Below are positions 38,127 through 48,436 of a stretch of 64,000 nucleotides of DNA, piece by piece. The DNA comes from Aliibacillus thermotolerans (GTDB taxonomy: Bacteria; Bacillota; Bacilli; Bacillales; Marinococcaceae). Under the pieces are notes generated by a model. That model saw only the letters and a list, made by a program, of their open reading frames with translations. It was not told the DNA's origin and did not search any database. A program made the translations under genes and the position numbers. The DNA lies in assembly GCF_027853235.1 (NCBI RefSeq), contig NZ_WKJG01000072.1, positions 62,001 to 126,000 of the forward strand, in the 5' to 3' direction. Numbering within the stretch: the stretch's first letter is position 1; the number at the start of each line of letters is the position of its first letter.

Positions 38127-39509
38127 TTATAAAATATATCGGCTTAAATCTCGGTTTTTCGCAATATTGGAGAGTTTTTCTTCGACATACTCTGGTGTAA
38201 TCGTAATCGTCTCCATTGTAATGTCTGGAGCTTCGAAGCTTAAATCTTCCAGGAGACGTTCTAACAATGTATGAAGTCGACGTGCACCAATATTTTCTGT
38301 ATGCTGATTGACATCTTGAGCAATATCAGCAATCTTATTTACAGCTTCGTCAGAAAATTCCACATTTATACCTTCTGTCTTTAACAAAGCTTGATATTGC
38401 TTTATTAAAGCGAGATCTGGTTCGGTTAAAATTTTAACAAAGTCTTCTTTTGTTAAGTTATCAAGCTCTACCCGAATCGGAAATCGGCCTTGCAGTTCGG
38501 GAATAAGATCGGACGGCTTTGACATGTGGAATGCTCCTGCTGCAATGAACAAAATATGATCGGTTTTCACCGGTCCATACTTTGTTGTCACTGTAGAACC
38601 TTCTACAATTGGCAATATGTCACGTTGTACTCCTTCCCGGGATACATCTGCCCCTTTCTCTCTACCTGCAATTTTATCCATTTCATCTATGAAAATAATA
38701 CCCGACTGCTCGGCTTTTGAAACTGCCGTTTGACTCACTTCATCCATATCGATTAATTTTTGTGCTTCTTGTTCCGTTAAAATCACCCGGGCTTCTCGCA
38801 CTGGCAACCGACGATTTTTCTTTTTCTTCGGAAGCATTTGTCCAAGCACATCTTGCATATTAATCCCCATTTGTTCAAGTCCTGATCCTTGAAACATATC
38901 CATCATTCCGTGAGATTCTTCCACTTCAATCGTGACGAGATGATCTTCCAATTCCCCGAGGGCTAATTGATGAGCAATTTGCTTTCGTTTTTGGGCAATC
39001 TCAGGCTCTTCCGGCTCCTCATTAGACTGAACGGTCTGTTGTTGGAAAAGGGCTTCAAACGGATTGCTGAAGGTTTCGCGCTTTTTCTTTTCCGGTACGA
39101 GCAGCTTGACGAGGCGACGATTGGCACGTTCTTCTGCTTCTTTTTTCACCGATTCCATTCTCTCTTCTTTCACAAGTCGGACGGCTGTGTCAACTAAATC
39201 CCGTACCATTGATTCCACATCACGGCCCACATAACCTACTTCTGTAAATTTTGTCGCTTCTACTTTAATAAATGGTGCGCCGGTAAATTTCGCCAACCTT
39301 CTTGCAATTTCCGTTTTCCCAACACCGGTCGGACCAATCATCAAAATATTTTTTGGAGTAATTTCTTCTCGTAAGCGCTCATCCAATAAGCTTCTGCGGT
39401 AGCGATTTCGCAAAGCAACTGCGACCGAACGTTTCGCTTCTTTTTGACCGATAATGTACTGATCCAACTTTTCCACAATTTGTTTTGGAGTAAGTGGGTG
39501 CTGATTCAT
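38127..39509 (-). CDS. hslU: ATP-dependent protease ATPase subunit HslU/ClpY
   Basis: Hexameric AAA+ unfoldase for HslV. Walker [10 protein letters not shown] (59-67), pore motif GYVGRDV, the intermediate domain (about 110-240) and the C-terminal LSRYIL that inserts into HslV are all present in 460 residues. It starts 32 bases after hslV. Confidence 0.97.
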   Translation of the reverse strand: MNQHPLTPKQIVEKLDQYIIGQKEAKRSVAVALRNRYRRSLLDERLREEITPKNILMIGPTGVGKTEIARRLAKFTGAPFIKVEATKFTEVGYVGRDVESMVRDLVDTAVRLVKEERMESVKKEAEERANRRLVKLLVPEKKKRETFSNPFEALFQQQTVQSNEEPEEPEIAQKRKQIAHQLALGELEDHLVTIEVEESHGMMDMFQGSGLEQMGINMQDVLGQMLPKKKKNRRLPVREARVILTEQEAQKLIDMDEVSQTAVSKAEQSGIIFIDEMDKIAGREKGADVSREGVQRDILPIVEGSTVTTKYGPVKTDHILFIAAGAFHMSKPSDLIPELQGRFPIRVELDNLTKEDFVKILTEPDLALIKQYQALLKTEGINVEFSDEAVNKIADIAQDVNQHTENIGARRLHTLLERLLEDLSFEAPDITMETITITPEYVEEKLSNIAKNRDLSRYIL

Positions 39510-39541
39510 ACACCGGCTCCTTTCTCCTTATAGTCTTTTCT

Positions 39542-40084
39542 TTATAACTGTTCGACAATGATATGGTCGTTTGTATACACACAAATATCGCCAGCTGTTT
39601 TTAACGAAGCTCGCGCGATTTCCTTTGCACTTAAATGAGAAGCATGTTCTTTTAGGGCTCTGCCTGCCGCTAAAGCATAATTACCACCGGAGCCAATAGC
39701 TAAAATGCCATCATCCGGTTCAATCACTTCACCAGTTCCAGCTACAAGAAGCAATTTCTCTTTATCCATCACCACCAGCATTGCTTCCAAACGGCGCAAC
39801 ATTTTATCCGTTCGCCATTCTTTCGCAAGTTCTACTGCAGCCCGTTCCAAGTTTCCATTCCACTGTTCCAGCTTTCCTTCAAACATGTCAAACAGTGTGA
39901 ACGCATCTGCCACAGAACCGGCAAAACCGGCAAGGACATTGCCATGATAAATTTTACGCACTTTGGTGGCTGTGTGTTTCATCACAACAGCTTCTCCAAA
40001 AGTGACTTGTCCGTCACCAGCCATGGCAGCCTCACCTTGATGCTGAATAGCAAAAATCGTAGTCGCATGAAAACGGGACTCCAT
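39542..40084 (-). CDS. hslV: HslV/ClpQ proteasome-like peptidase
   Basis: Peptidase ring subunit of the HslUV (CodWX/ClpQY) protease. The 180-residue protein matches Bacillus ClpQ along its length, including [20 protein letters not shown] and [19 protein letters not shown]. The N-terminus is [11 protein letters not shown]. In B. subtilis the start is MSSFHATTIF and Ser2 is the nucleophile after Met removal; here residue 2 is Glu, so that nucleophile is absent. The ATG has AAAGGAG at good spacing and overlaps the xerC stop as TAATG, and no other start fits. Thr8, the classical HslV position, may be exposed by processing. Confidence 0.95.
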   Translation of the reverse strand: MESRFHATTIFAIQHQGEAAMAGDGQVTFGEAVVMKHTATKVRKIYHGNVLAGFAGSVADAFTLFDMFEGKLEQWNGNLERAAVELAKEWRTDKMLRRLEAMLVVMDKEKLLLVAGTGEVIEPDDGILAIGSGGNYALAAGRALKEHASHLSAKEIARASLKTAGDICVYTNDHIIVEQL

Positions 40085-41004
40085 TACGAATCTCCTTTCT
40101 TTTTCGAGCGTGGATGACTTCCATTGTACACTTCCCGTAACCGCTCTTTTGTTACGTGGGTATACATTTGTGTTGTGGACAAATGCTCATGACCTAACAG
40201 TTCTTGCACCGAGCGCAAATCCGCTCCCCGGTTTAATAAATGTGTTGCGAAGGTGTGACGGATGTCATGGGGAGATACGTGCAACGTTTCACTGAGTTCT
40301 TTTGCACGTCTGTTCACAATATAATAGACACCACGTTCTGTTAAAGGTTTCCCTTGATGATTTAAAAATAATTGTTTCGGAGCTGGTGAAAGGGTGCATA
40401 CCTTTTTACGAGCGTGCCCCATATAATAAGCAACCGCTTCTAACGCTTTCTTAGATATCGGAGCGTAACGTTCTTTTCTCCCCTTCCCTTTAATAAGGAC
40501 GGTTTTTAAATCAAAGTGAATGTCATCCACTTCCACACGGCACACTTCACTCACCCTCATCCCTGTTGCATATAACAGTTCGAAAAGGGCAAGATCGCGC
40601 TGGTCCCGTGCTTTTTCTTTTTGAAATGCGGAAAAAATCGCCTCCATCTCTTCTTCATATAAAAAACGAGGTAACACCTGTTGGTTTTTAGGAAGCCTCG
40701 TGCCGGAGAATGGATTCATCGAAACGATTTCTTCTCGTTTTAAAAAGCGAAAAAAACTTCTCATCGCTGAAATTTTGCGCGTCATCGTACGACGTTCGTA
40801 CCCTTGGTCATATAAAAAACTTACATAGCTTCGGGCAACGTGAAGATCCACTGTTTGAATATGATGGAGATTTTCGCTTTCTAAAAAGTGAGTAAAATGG
40901 TTTATGTCATTTTCATATGACTTGATGGTGAATGGGGAAGCATTTTTTTCGACCATGAGATAGCGAAGAAATTGTTCTTTTGCGTCTGTAACATTGGTTG
41001 TCAA
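40084..41004 (-). CDS. xerC: Tyrosine recombinase XerC (CodV)
   Basis: With XerD resolves chromosome dimers at dif. The 306-residue integrase has an N-terminal SAM-like domain and the catalytic set Arg150, Lys174, His246, Arg249, His272 and Tyr281 in [31 protein letters not shown] and TTQMYTHV. First gene of the xerC-hslV-hslU-codY operon with its own promoter; this linkage makes a chromosomal Xer, not a phage integrase, the clear choice. Confidence 0.96.
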   Translation of the reverse strand: MTTNVTDAKEQFLRYLMVEKNASPFTIKSYENDINHFTHFLESENLHHIQTVDLHVARSYVSFLYDQGYERRTMTRKISAMRSFFRFLKREEIVSMNPFSGTRLPKNQQVLPRFLYEEEMEAIFSAFQKEKARDQRDLALFELLYATGMRVSEVCRVEVDDIHFDLKTVLIKGKGRKERYAPISKKALEAVAYYMGHARKKVCTLSPAPKQLFLNHQGKPLTERGVYYIVNRRAKELSETLHVSPHDIRHTFATHLLNRGADLRSVQELLGHEHLSTTQMYTHVTKERLREVYNGSHPRSKKKGDS

Positions 41005-41035
41005 TGCAATTCACCCCAACCTTAAAAGCTATTAA

Positions 41036-41064
41036 ATTCTACCATACGCGACAATTTTCTGCAA
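41036..41064 (-). promoter_or_regulatory. Sigma-A promoter of the xerC-hslVU-codY operon
   Basis: Minus-strand TTGCAG (41059-41064), a 17-base spacer and TAGAAT (41036-41041). The -10 box is preceded by TGG as an extended element. It lies in the 69-base gap after trmFO, about 30 bases before the xerC start. Confidence 0.8.
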
Positions 41065-41073
41065 GAAAGTTAC

Positions 41074-42372
41074 TTATTTTTTCATAAAATTCTGAATGGA
41101 CGTCAATGCGCGGTGAGCCAACCGTTCATTGCGCTCTTGTTTCTTTTTGACCCGTTCCTCTAAACGAGGCAACAAGCCAAAATTAGCATTCATCGGTTGG
41201 AAATTGTCAGGATTGGCAGTGGTAATGTATTGGGCAAGGGCACCAATCATCGTTTCAGGCGGAAATATATCTAGCGCTTCCCCTTTCTGTAATTTCGCAG
41301 CGTTTCGTCCTGCTACTAATCCTGCTGCAGCGGATTCGACATATCCTTCCACTCCTGTAATTTGACCGGCAAAAAACAAATCTTTTCGCTTTTTTGTTTG
41401 GTATGTCGGTTCTAATATGCGTGGGGAGTTGATAAATGTGTTCCGGTGAATGACGCCGTAGCGAACAATTTCTGCTTTTTCAAGTCCCGGGATCATGCGA
41501 ATCACTTCTTTTTGCGGACCCCATTTCATATGCGTTTGAAAACCAACAATATTATACAATGTCCCTTCTTTGTTGTCTTGGCGCAGTTGCACCACTGCAT
41601 AAGGACGTTCACCTGTTTCCGGATGTTCCAGCCCCACCGGTTTCATCGGTCCAAAAGTGAGCGTCTGTTTTCCACGTCGGGCCATTACCTCAATTGGCAT
41701 GCATCCTTCAAAAAAGATATCTTTCTCAAAAGATCGCAACTCCACTGTTTCGGCACGAATCAATGCTTCATAAAAGCGATGAAATTCCTCTTCATTCATC
41801 GGACAATTAATATAAGCAGCATCTCCTTTATCATAGCGAGATTTCACATATGCTTTTTCCATATCAATGGAATCCGCTTCAATAATCGGTGCTGCTGCGT
41901 CATAAAAATAAAGATGTTTTTCCCCACTGAATGCCCGAATGTTTTCCGATAAACGTTCTGACGTGAGGGGGCCAGTTGCAATAACGGTCGGTCCATCAGC
42001 GGGAATCTCCGTTACTTCTTCATTCACAACAGTGATTAAGGGATGGTTTTTTACTTGTTCCGTCACCCGGGCCGAAAAATCGTGACGATCAACGGCTAAT
42101 GCCCCGCCGGCAGGGACACTGGCAGCATCTGCCGCGTGTATAATGACAGAATCTAAACGTCTCATTTCTTCCTTTAATACCCCGACTGCATTTTGTAAAC
42201 TATTTCCGCGCAATGAGTTGCTACAGACGAGTTCGGCAAATTGGTCGGTATGGTGGGCCGGTGTTTGTTTTGCAGGACGCATTTCAACTAAGCGGACGGA
42301 AACCCCTTCTTTTGCAATTTGCCAAGCCGCTTCACTACCTGCTAAACCAGCACCGATGACGGTTACTGTCAT
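41074..42372 (-). CDS. trmFO: Folate-dependent tRNA (m5U54) methyltransferase TrmFO
   Basis: Methylates U54 of tRNA using methylene-tetrahydrofolate and FAD. The 432-residue protein opens [20 protein letters not shown] (FAD-binding GxGxxG), and has [20 protein letters not shown] and [16 protein letters not shown], all diagnostic. The upstream TTG extension contains the AAGGAAGG ribosome site and is rejected in favour of the ATG at 42372. It lies between topA and xerC as in B. subtilis. Confidence 0.96.
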   Translation of the reverse strand: MTVTVIGAGLAGSEAAWQIAKEGVSVRLVEMRPAKQTPAHHTDQFAELVCSNSLRGNSLQNAVGVLKEEMRRLDSVIIHAADAASVPAGGALAVDRHDFSARVTEQVKNHPLITVVNEEVTEIPADGPTVIATGPLTSERLSENIRAFSGEKHLYFYDAAAPIIEADSIDMEKAYVKSRYDKGDAAYINCPMNEEEFHRFYEALIRAETVELRSFEKDIFFEGCMPIEVMARRGKQTLTFGPMKPVGLEHPETGERPYAVVQLRQDNKEGTLYNIVGFQTHMKWGPQKEVIRMIPGLEKAEIVRYGVIHRNTFINSPRILEPTYQTKKRKDLFFAGQITGVEGYVESAAAGLVAGRNAAKLQKGEALDIFPPETMIGALAQYITTANPDNFQPMNANFGLLPRLEERVKKKQERNERLAHRALTSIQNFMKK

Positions 42373-42410
42373 GGAATCACCTTCCTTTTTTTTCAATTTT
42401 AGCCAAAGGA

Positions 42411-42435
42411 AACCCCCTAACAGATGTAGGGGATT
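42411..42435 (-). terminator. Hairpin between topA and trmFO
   Basis: Minus-strand AATCCCCTA pairs with TAGGGGGTT (one G-U) around a 7-base loop, 11 bases after the topA stop. Only GTTTCCTTT follows, so it may terminate partly or attenuate trmFO. Stem seen directly; strength uncertain. Confidence 0.5.
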
Positions 42436-42446
42436 GGTTTGAAAAA

Positions 42447-44519
42447 TTAGTTCGGGTTCTCTTTATAATCGCACTCGGTACATGCTACATGAACGCCTTT
42501 TTTCGTTTTCTTTTCAACGAGCATCGCTTCACATTTTGGACAAGTTCGAGTAATCGGTTTGTCCCAAGAGACAAATTCGCATTCGGGATAGCGGTCACAT
42601 CCATAAAATGTCCTTCTTTTTTTACTTTTTCGCTCGACAATATTTCCTTCTTTACAGCGTGGGCATTTCACACCAATTTCTTTTACGATCGGTTTCGTAT
42701 TGCGACATTCAGGAAAGTTCGAACAAGCAATAAACTTGCCGTATCTTCCCATTTTGTACACAAGAGGGTGACCGCATTTTTCACAATCTTCACCCGTAGG
42801 CTCATCTTTAATTTCGACTTGTTCCATTTCATTTTCAGCAACTTGAAGTCTTTTTTCAAATTCTTTGTAAAAATCATCGATAATACTGATCCAATTTTGA
42901 CGACCTTCTTCAATGTAGTCAAGGTCATTTTCCATTTTCGCTGTAAATTCTACATCCAAAATTTCCGGGAAAAATTCCACCATTAATTCGGTGACGATCT
43001 CACCTAACTCCGTCGGAACGAAACGACGATCTTCTAAAGCGACATAGTTTCTCCGTTGAATCGTATCTAACGTTGGCGCGTAAGTGGACGGCCTTCCTAT
43101 CCCTTTTTCTTCCATCGTTTTCACTAAGCGCGCTTCCGTATAGCGAGGCGGTGGTTGCGTGAAATGTTGATTTTCTTTCATTTCTTTGTTTTGAACTGTT
43201 TCTCCTTCATGTAAGTCCGGTAAAAAGCGATCTTCTTCTTTCTTTCCGTTATCTTTTCCTTCAATGTATACTTTCATGAATCCTGGAAATTTAATTTTAG
43301 ACCCGTTGGCGCGAAAAAGAACGCCGTTATTTTCCAAATCTACTGACATCGTATCCATTACCGCCGGTGCCATTTCACTAGCTACCATTCTTTCCCATAT
43401 TAATTTATATAAACGGTACTGATCCCGCGATAAGTACGGTTTAATGTCTTTGGGTTCTTTGGCTATCGAGGTTGGTCTTACCGCTTCGTGAGCATCTTGC
43501 GTATTTTCCCCTTGCTTACGGTTCCTTTGCCCTTTTCGCACGTATTCTTTGCCAAATGTTTCTTCAATGTAAGCTTTTGCTTCTTCTTTTGCGGTGTTGG
43601 AAATCCGCGTGGAGTCTGTTCTCATATACGTAATAAGTCCAATCGTCCCTTCTTTTCCGATATCAACACCTTCATACAATTGCTGAGCGATCATCATCGT
43701 CTTTTTTGCCCGAAAGTTGAGCTTCCGCGCTGCCTCTTGTTGTAAAGAAGAAGTCGTAAAAGGTAAGACCGGGTTTCGCTTTCTTTCTTTTCGTTCTACT
43801 TTTGTAATGCGATAATTTTTTCCGTCTAATTTAGCAAGAATCCGATCTACGTCTTCTTTCGATTGTAGCTTTGTTTTTTTACCGTCTACTCCGTAAAATT
43901 TCGCTTCAAAGACTTCCCCTTCTCGGTCAAACATTCCTTCTATACTCCAATACTCTTCCGGCACAAACGCTTGAATTTCTTTTTCACGATCAATGATCAT
44001 TTTAACAGCAACCGATTGAACCCGACCAGCACTCAATCCTTTTTTCACTTTTTTCCAAAGAAGTGGACTAATGTTATATCCAACAAGTCGATCTAAAATA
44101 CGCCTCGCTTGTTGGGCATACACTAAATCCATATCAATTTCGCGTGGTGCTTGAAAGGCTTCTTTGATGGCCTTTTTCGTAATTTCATTAAACACGACGC
44201 GACATTTTGAATTCGTGTCGATCCCGAGACTGTGGGCAAGATGCCAAGCGATCGCTTCCCCCTCTCGGTCCGGGTCGGCAGCGAGATAAATTTTTTTTAC
44301 TTTTTTTGCAGCGGATTTTAATTCTTTCAGTACTGGTCCTTTCCCTCGAATCGTAATATACTTCGGTTCATAATTATTTTTCACGTCTACTCCCGTTTGA
44401 CTTTTCGGTAAATCACGGACATGTCCCATGGAAGCTTTCACAATATATTTCTTCCCAAGATATTTTCCGATCGTCTTTGCCTTTGCGGGAGATTCCACGA
44501 TTACTAAGTAATCTGCCAT
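42447..44519 (-). CDS. topA: DNA topoisomerase I
   Basis: Type IA enzyme that relaxes negative supercoils. It has the Toprim domain ([18 protein letters not shown] start, [15 protein letters not shown]) and the active-site Tyr in [14 protein letters not shown]. Three C-terminal Cys4 zinc fingers follow: CEKCGHPL with CSNFPEC, CPRCKEG with CDRYPEC, and CPKCEAM with CTEC. At 690 residues it matches the 691 of B. subtilis. Its own promoter is in the gap after dprA. Confidence 0.98.
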   Translation of the reverse strand: MADYLVIVESPAKAKTIGKYLGKKYIVKASMGHVRDLPKSQTGVDVKNNYEPKYITIRGKGPVLKELKSAAKKVKKIYLAADPDREGEAIAWHLAHSLGIDTNSKCRVVFNEITKKAIKEAFQAPREIDMDLVYAQQARRILDRLVGYNISPLLWKKVKKGLSAGRVQSVAVKMIIDREKEIQAFVPEEYWSIEGMFDREGEVFEAKFYGVDGKKTKLQSKEDVDRILAKLDGKNYRITKVERKERKRNPVLPFTTSSLQQEAARKLNFRAKKTMMIAQQLYEGVDIGKEGTIGLITYMRTDSTRISNTAKEEAKAYIEETFGKEYVRKGQRNRKQGENTQDAHEAVRPTSIAKEPKDIKPYLSRDQYRLYKLIWERMVASEMAPAVMDTMSVDLENNGVLFRANGSKIKFPGFMKVYIEGKDNGKKEEDRFLPDLHEGETVQNKEMKENQHFTQPPPRYTEARLVKTMEEKGIGRPSTYAPTLDTIQRRNYVALEDRRFVPTELGEIVTELMVEFFPEILDVEFTAKMENDLDYIEEGRQNWISIIDDFYKEFEKRLQVAENEMEQVEIKDEPTGEDCEKCGHPLVYKMGRYGKFIACSNFPECRNTKPIVKEIGVKCPRCKEGNIVERKSKKRRTFYGCDRYPECEFVSWDKPITRTCPKCEAMLVEKKTKKGVHVACTECDYKENPN

Positions 44520-44565
44520 CTCTTTTGTTTCCTCCCCCTTTAAAATGTCGTACCAAATGGTTTAT

Positions 44566-44595
44566 ATTATCAAACAGTCTTAGGTGTTTTGTCAA
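44566..44595 (-). promoter_or_regulatory. Sigma-A promoter of topA
   Basis: Minus-strand TTGACA (44590-44595), an 18-base spacer and GATAAT (44566-44571), about 46 bases before the topA ATG. The -35 box is a perfect match. Confidence 0.82.
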
Positions 44596-44613
44596 ATTGT
44601 ATACCTTTCTTGT

Positions 44614-44629
44614 TGTCATCATGATGACA
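44614..44629. promoter_or_regulatory. 16-bp perfect palindrome upstream of topA
   Basis: TGTCATCATGATGACA is its own reverse complement. It lies 18 bases upstream of the topA -35 box. Position and symmetry suggest an activator or repressor operator, but I cannot name the protein. Confidence 0.55.
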
Positions 44630-44721
44630 TGTGAAAACACAACCGCCTGTTATTGTACCTTATTTTGGTCGAACAAAGAAGTATTTTATGAATAACCGCC
44701 TCATTGTTGGTGGTTTTTCAT

Positions 44722-45621
44722 TTATTTTATACCGTTCTTGTCAAAAATAGACCAACGTTCATGATATAAATGTTCTGATTTCCATACGGGAAAAGCCCCT
44801 TCGGAGAGAAGTTGATGCGTTCCTTTTGAAAGAGGGGAAAAGATAGAACCCGGTAAAACACCGACTTCTTTCCCTTGTTCTAATGCTTGATAGGCGGTGA
44901 TTAATGATCCACTTCGCTCCTGTGCTTCCGTTAAGAAAACAACATCGGAGAGACCGCTAATAATCCGGTTTCGCATAGGGAATTGCCATTTTCTTGGAGG
45001 GGTAGATGGAGGATATTCAGATAGAAGGAGTTGTTCCTTTGCCATATGTTCGCTTAACGCTTGATTTTCACGCGGATACATATGTGCAAACCCTGAGCCG
45101 AGCACGCCAATCGTTGTTCCGTTCCATTGAATCGCTGTTTGATGGGCGAATGTATCGGTTCCTTTTGCAACACCGCTAATTATCGTGACTTGTTTTTGAA
45201 TCAGAGGAGGGAGTAGGGTACGTATCGCTTTTTTTCCGTATTCAGTCGGGGTGCGGGAGCCGACCACTGCTAATGTGTAAGGAGAAGAAAGGAAAGAGAG
45301 ATTCCCACTGACATATAACACCCAGGGAGGATCATAGATGTGTTGCAATCGGTCGGGATAGATGGGATCAAAACGGGTAACAATGTGAAGATTCGGTGTC
45401 TGTTCATATCGTTTTTCGAGCTCATAAGGGGAAGTTTCATGCAAGTAATGGTAAAGTTTGGTCACTTCGGGAGGAGTCAATCGCAACAGGGTAAGAAGTT
45501 TTTGTTTCGATAAGTGATAAGGGAGTAAGAAAGATGGATCGTGTTGATAAATTTCGTTCAACCGTTTCCAATTCATAAAAGGGGCTTCCGATAAATGAAG
45601 AAGGGCCGTGTTTCTATCCAT
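44722..45621 (-). CDS. dprA: DNA processing protein DprA
   Basis: Loads RecA on incoming single-stranded DNA during transformation. The 299-residue protein has a short N-terminal helix-rich region, then the Rossmann core with VVGSRTPTEYGKKA, ISGVAKGTDTFAHQTA and VLPGSIFSPLSKGTHQLLSEGA. It ends soon after the core and lacks a C-terminal winged-helix domain, as in B. subtilis DprA. It lies between sucD and topA, the standard order. Confidence 0.95.
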   Translation of the reverse strand: MDRNTALLHLSEAPFMNWKRLNEIYQHDPSFLLPYHLSKQKLLTLLRLTPPEVTKLYHYLHETSPYELEKRYEQTPNLHIVTRFDPIYPDRLQHIYDPPWVLYVSGNLSFLSSPYTLAVVGSRTPTEYGKKAIRTLLPPLIQKQVTIISGVAKGTDTFAHQTAIQWNGTTIGVLGSGFAHMYPRENQALSEHMAKEQLLLSEYPPSTPPRKWQFPMRNRIISGLSDVVFLTEAQERSGSLITAYQALEQGKEVGVLPGSIFSPLSKGTHQLLSEGAFPVWKSEHLYHERWSIFDKNGIK

Positions 45622-45646
45622 GTATTCACTCCTTCCAATGATTGGA

Positions 45647-45679
45647 AATAAGGGGCTGTTTAGAAAACAGTCCCTTATT
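45647..45679 (-). terminator. Hairpin terminator after sucD
   Basis: Minus-strand AATAAGGG-A-CTGTTT pairs with AAACAG-C-CCCTTATT around a 3-base loop; an A-C mismatch interrupts an otherwise 14-bp stem. The tail is ATTTCC, a weak U tract. It ends 25 bases before dprA. As no promoter is visible after it, some read-through into dprA is likely. Confidence 0.65.
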
Positions 45680-45687
45680 GTGATTGA

Positions 45688-46599
45688 TTATTCTGGTTGA
45701 TGGGTCAAGCATTTTTCATAAAGACCTTTTTCTTTCAATACGGAAATTAATGTATCACCCATATCAGATGGGGTTGGTGCTACTTTTACACCACAACGCT
45801 CGAGGGTCTTAATTTTTTCATCCGCGGTTCCTTTTCCACCGGAAATGATGGCACCTGCGTGACCCATCCGTTTTCCCGGAGGAGCGGTACGTCCACCAAT
45901 GAATCCAACCACTGGTTTTTTCATATTTTCTTTGATCCATTCGGCAGCTTCTTCTTCTGCTGTTCCACCGATTTCACCGATCATAATGACTGCTTCCGTA
46001 TCATCGTCTTCATTGAATGCTTTTAGTACGTCAATGAAGTTCGTTCCATTCACTGGGTCTCCACCAATACCGACTGCCGTGGATTGTCCGATACCTTGAG
46101 TGGAGAGCTGATGAACCGCTTCATATGTTAACGTACCGGAACGAGAAACGACACCGACGTGGCCTTTTTTATGAATGTAGCCAGGCATAATGCCAATTTT
46201 ACAAGCTTCCGGCGTAATCACACCTGGACAGTTTGGTCCAATCAAACGTGTCTTTTTCCCTTCCATGTAACGTTTTACTTTGACCATATCTAATACCGGA
46301 ATACCTTCCGTAATACAAATTGCAATATCTAGTTCTGCATCTACCGCTTCCATAATTGCATCGGCTGCAAATGCAGGAGGCACGTAAATCACTGTGGCAT
46401 TGGCTCCTGTTTCATCCACTGCTTCTTTCACTGTATTAAAAACAGGTACACCTTCTACTTCTGTTCCACCTTTACCAGGAGTAACACCGCCTACTATTTT
46501 TGTTCCGTATTCGATCGCTTGTTGTGTATGAAACAGACCAGTAGAACCTGTAATTCCTTGTACAATCACCTTCGTATTTTCATCAATGAAGATGCTCAT
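45688..46599 (-). CDS. sucD: Succinyl-CoA ligase alpha subunit
   Basis: With SucC makes ATP/GTP and succinate from succinyl-CoA in the TCA cycle. The 303-residue protein has the CoA-binding Rossmann motif [20 protein letters not shown] and the phosphohistidine region [18 protein letters not shown]. It starts 19 bases after sucC. The C-terminus extends a few residues as KCLTHQPE. Confidence 0.98.
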   Translation of the reverse strand: MSIFIDENTKVIVQGITGSTGLFHTQQAIEYGTKIVGGVTPGKGGTEVEGVPVFNTVKEAVDETGANATVIYVPPAFAADAIMEAVDAELDIAICITEGIPVLDMVKVKRYMEGKKTRLIGPNCPGVITPEACKIGIMPGYIHKKGHVGVVSRSGTLTYEAVHQLSTQGIGQSTAVGIGGDPVNGTNFIDVLKAFNEDDDTEAVIMIGEIGGTAEEEAAEWIKENMKKPVVGFIGGRTAPPGKRMGHAGAIISGGKGTADEKIKTLERCGVKVAPTPSDMGDTLISVLKEKGLYEKCLTHQPE

Positions 46600-46618
46600 T
46601 TGAGTATGTCCCGCCTTT

Positions 46619-47779
46619 CTATTTCACTAAAGATACAATTTTTTGTGCACCATCTGCCATGGAATCTGCTGCTGTGATATTGAGTCCTGATTTTTCAAGG
46701 ATTTCTTTTCCGCGATCCACGTTCGTTCCTTCGAGACGTACTACGAGCGGAATTTCAAGACCTACTTGTTTCGTCGCTTCTACGACACCTTCAGCAATCA
46801 CGTCACATTTCATAATTCCACCGAAAATATTCACAAAAATTCCTTTCACTTTGTCATCGGATAAAATAATTTTAAATGCTTCCGTTACTTTTTCAGTCGT
46901 CGCGCCGCCTCCCACATCAAGGAAGTTCGCAGGATCTCCATTGTAATGTTTAATGATGTCCATCGTTGCCATCGCAAGACCGGCACCGTTTACCATACAT
47001 CCGATGTTTCCATCAAGAGCAATGTAGCTTAAGTCGTACTTGGATGCTTCGATTTCTTTCGGATCTTCTTCATCAAGGTCACGATATTCTAATACATCTT
47101 TTTGACGATAAAGGGCGTTATCATCAAAGTTTAATTTCGCATCCAGCGCCATTACTTTTCCGTCACCTGTTGTGACAAGCGGGTTAATTTCAGCAATGGA
47201 ACAATCTTTTTCCACGAACACGTTATAAAGTCCCATCATAAACTTCGCCGCTTGTCCTACTAACTCAGGTGGAATGTTAATGTTGAATGCAAGTCTCCGA
47301 GCTTGAAACCCTTGCAGACCAACAGCTGGATCAATATATTCACGGAAGATTTTTTCCGGTGTTTTTTCCGCTACTTCTTCAATTTCCGTTCCACCTTCTT
47401 CCGACCCCATCATCACAACACGGGAAGTGGCACGGTCTAACACAAGACCAATATAATATTCTTTTTGAATGTCACAGCCTTCTTCAATGAGTAGGCGTTT
47501 CACTTCTTTTCCTGCTGGACCTGTTTGGTGAGTGACGAGTGTTTTGCCAAGAATCTCATCAGCGTATGTACGAACTTCATCTAGATTTTTGGCCACTTTT
47601 ACTCCGCCAGCTTTTCCGCGACCTCCTGCGTGGATTTGTGCTTTCACTACAGTAACATCTGAACCAAGTTCTTTTGCTGCTTCCACAGCTTCATCGACAG
47701 AAAAAGCTACCTTCCCATTTGGTACGGAAACTCCGTATTTTCTGAGAAGTTCTTTTCCTTGATACTCATGAATATTCAT
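46619..47779 (-). CDS. sucC: Succinyl-CoA ligase beta subunit
   Basis: ATP-grasp subunit of succinyl-CoA synthetase. It starts [17 protein letters not shown], has [17 protein letters not shown] and the grasp and CoA-ligase parts with [17 protein letters not shown] and [14 protein letters not shown]. The ATG at 47791 is fused to AGGAGG with no spacing; the ATG at 47779 gives 386 residues, as in other Bacillus SucC. Promoter at 47897-47925. Confidence 0.97.
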   Translation of the reverse strand: MNIHEYQGKELLRKYGVSVPNGKVAFSVDEAVEAAKELGSDVTVVKAQIHAGGRGKAGGVKVAKNLDEVRTYADEILGKTLVTHQTGPAGKEVKRLLIEEGCDIQKEYYIGLVLDRATSRVVMMGSEEGGTEIEEVAEKTPEKIFREYIDPAVGLQGFQARRLAFNINIPPELVGQAAKFMMGLYNVFVEKDCSIAEINPLVTTGDGKVMALDAKLNFDDNALYRQKDVLEYRDLDEEDPKEIEASKYDLSYIALDGNIGCMVNGAGLAMATMDIIKHYNGDPANFLDVGGGATTEKVTEAFKIILSDDKVKGIFVNIFGGIMKCDVIAEGVVEATKQVGLEIPLVVRLEGTNVDRGKEILEKSGLNITAADSMADGAQKIVSLVK

Positions 47780-47896
47780 TCTCTTCTCCATCCTCCTAAC
47801 GATTCGATACGAATACCCATTCTACAAGTTTCACTTGCGGGCAAGGACTACGTGTTATTATTGGCTAATGTTACGGCCACTCTTCACACACTCTCT

Positions 47897-47925
47897 ATCG
47901 TATATAAAATAAATAAAAAGTTCAA
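47897..47925 (-). promoter_or_regulatory. Sigma-A promoter of sucCD
   Basis: Minus-strand TTGAAC (47920-47925), a 17-base spacer and TACGAT (47897-47902), followed by a leader of roughly 110 bases with a small CTTG-CCCG-CAAG hairpin. The gap between the 52-residue gene and sucC holds nothing else I can support. Confidence 0.65.
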
Positions 47926-47955
47926 CGATTTGACACGATATTTCTACAAATTCAT

Positions 47956-48114
47956 TTATTTTTTTTCCTCTTTTTTGTTGCTTTTCTCTTTTTTATTTTT
48001 CTTTTTTCCAATGGCACCGAGTTGTTTTAGCTCTTCTATACTGCGAAAAAAGCCAAGTTCATTTCCTGCTTCCATCGAGGCAAACAATTTATTTTTCCGC
48101 TTTTTTCTCTCCAT
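47956..48114 (-). CDS. 52-residue basic protein downstream of ylqH
   Basis: A short frame with AAGGAGAG ten bases before the ATG. The product starts MERKKRKNKLFASMEAGNEL, continues GFFRSIEELKQLGAIGKKK and ends in a Lys/Glu tail. It overlaps the last 26 bases of ylqH in another frame, which suggests translational coupling. The middle section looks like a real folded motif while the ends are low-complexity. Function unknown. Support is the good ribosome site, the overlap and the in-operon position; cross-species conservation was not tested. Confidence 0.6.
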   Translation of the reverse strand: MERKKRKNKLFASMEAGNELGFFRSIEELKQLGAIGKKKNKKEKSNKKEEKK

Positions 48115-48436
48115 CACGTCGCTCTCCTTTTTTCAACTTAGCATGTCCTTGTGGAGTTTTTTCATGCATTTGTTGATCCACGCGGTATAAAAAAGCAAAC
48201 AATTCAGCTACCACTTCGTATAAATCGGGCGGAATGGCTTCATGAATCTCTAACTGCGATAACAATTCTACAAGAGATGGATCTTCTTGAATGGGGATGT
48301 CATGTTCTTTCGCTTGTTCTATGATTTGTTCTGCGATATACCCTCTCCCTTTTGCCTTCACATAGGGAGCAAGGTCATTTTCCGGTTCATAACCTAAAGC
48401 GACCGCACTTTTTCGTTTTTTTCCTTTTTTGTTCAT
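48089..48436 (-). CDS. ylqH: FlhB C-terminal-domain-like protein YlqH
   Basis: A 115-residue protein that aligns with the part of FlhB just after its NPTH cleavage site: SAVALGYEPENDLAPYVKAK here corresponds to FAIALKYEEEHMDAPKVMAK in FlhB. The NPTH motif and all membrane segments are absent. Similar stand-alone domains (FhlB/FlhX) are known in other bacteria and can replace the cleaved FlhB domain. Here it is paired with ylqG; the start overlaps the ylqG stop by four bases. Charged C-terminal tail. Confidence 0.85.
   Translation of the reverse strand: MNKKGKKRKSAVALGYEPENDLAPYVKAKGRGYIAEQIIEQAKEHDIPIQEDPSLVELLSQLEIHEAIPPDLYEVVAELFAFLYRVDQQMHEKTPQGHAKLKKGERRDGEKKAEK

Noticed and set aside
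40084-41004. Phage or mobile-element integrase
   Set aside because: The tyrosine recombinase heads the conserved xerC-hslVU-codY operon and no phage genes or attachment repeats are near.
44694-44715. Hairpin AACCGCC/GGTGGTT just after dprA
   Set aside because: The stem is perfect only as plus-strand RNA, where no gene needs it; on the minus strand it has an A-C mismatch and no T tract. Not called as a terminator.
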